Shown here in pieces: positions 60,372-64,000 of a DNA stretch of 64,000 nt. Position 1 is the stretch's first letter. Every line of letters starts with the position of its first letter. Source of the stretch: Candidatus Eiseniibacteriota bacterium (lineage in GTDB: Bacteria; Orphanbacterota; Orphanbacteria; Orphanbacterales; Orphanbacteraceae); contig JAJCZU010000004.1 in NCBI GenBank assembly GCA_029262235.1, positions 927,231-991,230 of the forward strand, written 5' to 3'. The position numbers and the translations under genes are program-made. Below the pieces are notes generated by a model that ran no database searches, was not told the DNA's origin, and saw nothing but the letters and a program-made list of their open reading frames with translations.

Positions 60372-62807
60372 TTAGCGGACGAGTGTGATCTTTCTCGTCT
60401 CTTCCGTATCCCCGTTGTCGATCTTGATGAGATAAACGCCGGCGGCGACAGACTCGCCGCCGGTGTCGCGTCCGTTCCATTCGAGAACACCCACGCGATA
60501 GGCATCCTGGCGATCGGCGGCCAGTTCGCGCACGAGCCGCCCCGACGGCGAGTAGATCGAGACGCGGACCTCGCTTCCGAGTCGCGCGATCTTGCTCGGC
60601 GAAGCCGACTGATACGGAATGAAGACGGTACTGCCGGTCGAAGGGTTCGGGTAGGGCTTCATGCTTTCCGGGATCGAGACGATCGTCACGGTTCCCGCGC
60701 CGCTTGTAAGCGCGCCCGATTCCGCCGCAATCGTATAGTTCCGCTCCCCGCAGCATGCTCCGGTATCGCGATACTCCCGCACACTGCCCGCGACTTCCGC
60801 AATCAGTACGCCGTTCCGCTCGATCCTGTAAGAGGTGGCGCCCGGCACTTCGTTCCATGAAAGAAGTACGTCGAGTCCGTCATTCGCAGCGCTCAGCACG
60901 GGCGCCGCGAGCGCGAACGGACCGGCGAGGTCGTGCGTCAGCGCGGCGATGAGCTTCACCGCATTCTCGGCGAAGTCGAGTTCGAGATGGCCCAGCGTAT
61001 CGCCGAGCGTATGAAGCGGATTCGTCGCAATGTCGATCGTCTCGCTGATCTGGACCGCCGGGTATCCGTTCGCCCAGAAAGAGGCATGGTCGCTGTAGAC
61101 CTGCTCGGGGGCGACCTGAAGCGCCACGCTGAACGCGCTTGTCGAGTCGGGCACGAAGGGTGCCGCGCGCTCGAGCAGCCAGTCCGAAGCGTCGTTCGCG
61201 ATCACGCGCAGAGGTTCTCCGAGCGGATACGCGATCATATCGACCTGCACGTCGGCGTACACGGCATCGCCGCCGGCCCGCGCGTCTCTCGCGTACACCG
61301 TGCTTCCGAGAAGCCCCAGCTCCTCGCCGGAAAAGAACAGAAAGCGCACGGTGCGATCGGTCGGGTAGTCGGCCAGCACGCGCGCGGTTTCGAGTGCCGC
61401 CGCGATGCCGCTCGCGTCATCGTCCGCGCCGGGGGCCGGATCGCTCAGGCGCCGCTGGTTGATCGAATCGTAATGCCCCGAGAGAATGACCATCTCCCCG
61501 GGCTTCGCAGCCCCGACCTTGTCCGCGTATACATTGCGGCTCGCGTGCGACACTTCCGGCGGCAACGGAGGGAACGTCCAGGGGGCGGCGGGCCCGGCGC
61601 GGCGCACGAGAAATCCCTCGAAACCGCCGATGAAGACGGCGCCGCCGGGGGGAGTATGCAGCGCCTCGACCGGACGCCAGAGCAGTCCGAACGGGAACGT
61701 GATTTCCTGTGTCGTGGCGCCCCGATCCCCGGACGAATAGACATGCGTGAGCAGCAGGTCGTCCCTCGTTCCGAACCAGAGCGTCGAGTCTCCGGACGCC
61801 TGTACGTGGCTCAGAAATCGTGCGTCGACATTCTGGCCCGTCCAGGATGACCCGTCCCAGATCAGCACGCGCCCTTCGCTGATGGCGGCCGCGCCCCACG
61901 TGCCCGCTTCGTTGAAGTCGATGTCGACGACCGGAAGAAACGTCGGCGTGGACTCGAGCGCCCAGTTCGCGCCGTTCCATTTCCAGATGCGTCCGCTGGA
62001 GCCGCAGGCGAACGCGAGCGAGTCCGCCGGGTACGCGATGTCGAACAGCACGCTCTGGGTAATCGACGTGTCGCTCCAAGAATCGCCGCCGTCCCCCGTT
62101 CGATAGATCGTCCCGCGACGCGCCGCCGCGAAACCGTTCGCGTTGTCCCGAAACTCGATTCCCTCGAGTCGCTCGCTTCCGAGCGTATCGCGAAGCGACC
62201 ACGTTCCCGCCGCGCGATGAAGCACCCGTCCGCCGGCGCCGCATGCCCAGACGTGATCGGGCGAAGGCGCCGACACGGCATACAGACCGAAGTCCGCCAG
62301 GTAGTCCGTCGTCCAAGTCTCGCCGCCGTCGGTCGAGGCGAGCACCGCGCCCGAATCGTTGTCGCCGCCCTGCTTCAATACCATCCACGCATTGTCACCC
62401 TGAAAGGCCGCGCCCTGCACGTCCCAGTTGCTGAGCCGGTAATCGTGAAAACGAGGTTCGTAACCAAGACCTGCCAGGCGCCCGGCGAGATACTCTGCGG
62501 CGTCTTCCTGCCCCTGCGAAAATTCGTAGCGCGTTCCGAAGTTCTGGAGGTCTTCGATCGTGCGATAGAGGGAATCGCGGGAGACGTTGTCGATCGCTTC
62601 GAGCCATGGCGCCTCGGTCTTCGAGCGGGGCGGCCCGAGGCGTCTCACGGTTCGCTCCACAGGGACCGGCACCTCGCAGAAGTGGGGGATCGGGCCCTTC
62701 AGATCGTGCCAATCGGGATTGCCGCCCGCGGCCACGAACGGCGGGTCCGAACAGGCGGCGAGCGAAGTGGTGAGCGAAGCCAGCGCGATCAGAATCGTGA
62801 GCATCAT
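60372..62807 (-). CDS. M28-family metallopeptidase lipoprotein with propeller-like insertion and sorting domain
   Basis: An 811-residue protein. The start at 62807 gives a lipobox ('TSLAAC', C19), so it is exported. The N-terminal part ('ENFGTRYEFSQG'-like region with 'DAAEYLAGRLAGLGYEPRFH') is the usual M28 lead-in. Residues of about 150-430 hold YCF48/sialidase-type repeats ('ASTDGGETWTTDYLA', 'YRTGDGGDSWSDTS'). The zinc ligands then appear: 'LSGHYDSI', 'PGADDDASG', 'FFSGEELGLLGS', 'VDMIAY' and 'SDHASFWANGYP'. A FN3-like module and a FlgD-type C-terminal domain ('PYPNPSTGSTVF') follow. A predicted aminopeptidase or di-zinc exopeptidase, surface exposed. Confidence 0.87.
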   Translation of the reverse strand: MMLTILIALASLTTSLAACSDPPFVAAGGNPDWHDLKGPIPHFCEVPVPVERTVRRLGPPRSKTEAPWLEAIDNVSRDSLYRTIEDLQNFGTRYEFSQGQEDAAEYLAGRLAGLGYEPRFHDYRLSNWDVQGAAFQGDNAWMVLKQGGDNDSGAVLASTDGGETWTTDYLADFGLYAVSAPSPDHVWACGAGGRVLHRAAGTWSLRDTLGSERLEGIEFRDNANGFAAARRGTIYRTGDGGDSWSDTSITQSVLFDIAYPADSLAFACGSSGRIWKWNGANWALESTPTFLPVVDIDFNEAGTWGAAAISEGRVLIWDGSSWTGQNVDARFLSHVQASGDSTLWFGTRDDLLLTHVYSSGDRGATTQEITFPFGLLWRPVEALHTPPGGAVFIGGFEGFLVRRAGPAAPWTFPPLPPEVSHASRNVYADKVGAAKPGEMVILSGHYDSINQRRLSDPAPGADDDASGIAAALETARVLADYPTDRTVRFLFFSGEELGLLGSTVYARDARAGGDAVYADVQVDMIAYPLGEPLRVIANDASDWLLERAAPFVPDSTSAFSVALQVAPEQVYSDHASFWANGYPAVQISETIDIATNPLHTLGDTLGHLELDFAENAVKLIAALTHDLAGPFALAAPVLSAANDGLDVLLSWNEVPGATSYRIERNGVLIAEVAGSVREYRDTGACCGERNYTIAAESGALTSGAGTVTIVSIPESMKPYPNPSTGSTVFIPYQSASPSKIARLGSEVRVSIYSPSGRLVRELAADRQDAYRVGVLEWNGRDTGGESVAAGVYLIKIDNGDTEETRKITLVR

Positions 62808-62836
62808 GATCTGAGTATATAGCATGTGGCCGCTTG

Positions 62837-63113
62837 GTCCGGCCTTGTGGACGGCGTGCCGGATGCGCGGCATCGCGATCCCTGGCCGGTCCGCCCTTGA
62901 TGATGGGGGCGTTGGCCGGTTCGGTGGATGGCGTGTCAGATGCGCGGCATCGCGATCCCTGGCCGGTCCGCCCTTGATGATGGGGGGTCGTTGGCGGGAT
63001 GATTGCTGACTTCTGTTGCGGGAAGCGGCAGAGGAGGTCGGTACGCCGAAGGGCTCCCCGGCTCAAGGTTGGTCTCGCTCGCCGCGCATCCGGCACGCCT
63101 TCCACGGCCGGAC
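62837..63113. repeat. Tandem 77-base duplication with an inverted partial third copy
   Basis: Units at about 62847-62923 and 62924-62995 are nearly identical (common core CCTGGCCGGTCCGCCCTTGA), and 63081-63113 is the reverse complement of 62837-62871 with a 2-base gap. The remainder of the 538-base gap between the divergent M28 and M1-like genes shows no coding sequence. Confidence 0.75.
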
Positions 63114-63117
63114 AAAC

Positions 63118-63275
63118 TTTGGAGGGGCGGAAGGAATCCGGAGGGCGGGGCGGGAGGAATCCGGAGTTTGGAGGGGAGGGAAGAGGGGAGCGGGAGGAGC
63201 GGGAGCGGGAGGAGCGGGAGGGTCGGAGGGGAGCGGGAAGAACCGGGGGGCGTGGGGAGGGTGTAGACACAGGCG
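63118..63275. repeat. Purine-rich GGAG tract
   Basis: Plus strand is almost entirely G and A (GGAGGAGCGGGAGCGGGAGG style), with few pyrimidines. It is a low-complexity tract that could fold into G-quadruplex or triplex DNA and lies 70 bases before the M1-like gene. No coding sequence is supported. Confidence 0.65.
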
Positions 63276-63345
63276 CGATCGGCCTGTTCAGGGCGCTCAA
63301 AAGGTCGTGGAAGAGTCTCTGACCCTCGGGTACATTAAACCCAAC

Positions 63346-64000
63346 ATGCGGAAAACGATGATTCATAAGCATATCCCGGCCCTGGGGCGTTTCTGGGCGC
63401 CCGGCGTGACTTCAGTCACGCTGGCGCTTCTCGTTGGGTCAGGTGCCGGCGGACTGTTCGTGGCGCGCGCGGAAGCTGCTCCGACGATCACCGAACACAG
63501 GATATCGCTGGAGCTCGACCCGCGGCGCTCGGAGATTCGCGTCAACGACACGTTCCTGTTGAGGGGCGCCGCCACGAGTTCGGTGCGCTTTTTTCTGCAC
63601 GCGGGCCTCACGATCGAGTCGATGAGCGCGGGGGGGCGGTCGCTCACCTGGAAGAAGGAATCTCACGACGACCCGGACTGGGAACATGCCGCGCGTTATC
63701 GGGCCGCGCTGCCGTCCACTTCGGACGAGGACGTGGAAATCCAGATCAAGTACGCGGGCAGCATCGTCGACAGCGTCGCGGACGGCACGACGGGCACGAT
63801 CGAGAAGCAGGGCGCGTTCCTTTCGAGCGAAACGGCCTGGATCCCGACGATCCCCTCTTCGCGCTACACGTTTTCGATGATCGCGGTCACGCCGCAATCC
63901 TGGGAGATACTGACGCAGGGTAGGCTCGAGGCGCGCTCGGACGGCGGCGGAAGAAAGACGACGCGCTACGTGTCCGAAATCCCCATGGACGAAATCTACT
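63346..64000 (+). CDS. N-terminal part of an M1-peptidase-like protein (runs off the window)
   Basis: The ATG at 63346 (with a second ATG at 63358) opens a frame that stays open to base 64000, giving 218 residues. Residues of about 14-45 form a signal peptide ('VTLALLVGSGAGGLFVA' ... 'AEAAPT'). The following strands ('HRISLELDPRRSEIRVNDTF') and 'ETAWIPTIPSSRYTFSMIAV' match the beta-domain that precedes the catalytic gluzincin domain of M1 aminopeptidases. The zinc motif HExxH would lie beyond the window. Upstream sequence shows no strong ribosome site. Confidence 0.7.
   Translation, partial: MRKTMIHKHIPALGRFWAPGVTSVTLALLVGSGAGGLFVARAEAAPTITEHRISLELDPRRSEIRVNDTFLLRGAATSSVRFFLHAGLTIESMSAGGRSLTWKKESHDDPDWEHAARYRAALPSTSDEDVEIQIKYAGSIVDSVADGTTGTIEKQGAFLSSETAWIPTIPSSRYTFSMIAVTPQSWEILTQGRLEARSDGGGRKTTRYVSEIPMDEIY

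Noticed and set aside
62837..63113. Duplicated unit as an insertion sequence
   Set aside because: No transposase frame, and the inverted third copy is partial; only a repeat call is supported.

Overview
The window is GC-rich, densely coded bacterial DNA from a Gram-negative organism. It carries LPS-core type heptosyltransferases, lipoprotein signals, proteins ending in the terminal Phe typical of outer-membrane beta-barrels, and secreted proteins with FlgD/Por-like C-terminal sorting domains ('NPF/NPSTG ... G.Y.L'). Together these suggest an uncultured FCB-group or Eisenbacteria/Krumholzibacteria-like bacterium. That placement is inference from gene content; no rRNA or tRNA gene is visible.

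Layout. 1-363: C-terminal end of an unidentified gene. 339-11751 (minus): tyrS, then a complete reductive pyrimidine degradation operon read right to left: beta-ureidopropionase, NCS1 permease, class III aminotransferase, PreT, PreA, (methyl)malonate-semialdehyde dehydrogenase, dihydropyrimidinase, and a translationally coupled macrodomain protein. 11906-15801: a small secreted protein, a large membrane protein carrying palindromic repeats in frame, and an aminotransferase. 15913-21728 (plus): a six-gene membrane/envelope cluster of unknown function (FN3/DUF6754-like protein, four other small or membrane proteins, and a beta-barrel) behind a clear sigma70-type promoter. 21971-28137 (minus): LPS core/glycan genes (GT4, GT2, two GT9, GT39-TPR). 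28237-50229: mixed genes including a sulfatase-like lipoprotein, OsmC, DUF4105 and DUF3015 proteins, a DNA glycosylase, a tandem intradiol-dioxygenase-like protein, LysE, VOC, a PAPS-type sulfotransferase, carbonic anhydrase, a heparinase-like enzyme, a cytochrome c peroxidase and GT39-like proteins.

50286-60371 (plus) is the most distinctive block. One strong promoter precedes a ribbon-helix-helix (RHH) small protein, ATP sulfurylase, four alkaline-phosphatase-superfamily paralogues with APS kinase between the first two, a second RHH small protein and a membrane protein. Both RHH proteins and APS kinase end in the same short motif (about I-x-x-[KR]-L-x-x-L-G-Y-[IL]), and so does the sulfatase-like lipoprotein 20 kb away. 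With no APS/PAPS reductase in view and a sulfotransferase at 38 kb, the enzymes look geared to make PAPS for sulfation of a surface or metabolite target. The AP-superfamily enzymes run from cytosolic to membrane-anchored to exported. One paralogue has lost the usual metal-binding Asp-His and another has an apparent frameshift at its start codon.

60372-64000: an M28 peptidase with a propeller-like insertion, a repeat-rich intergenic stretch, and the start of an M1-peptidase-like protein that runs off the end.
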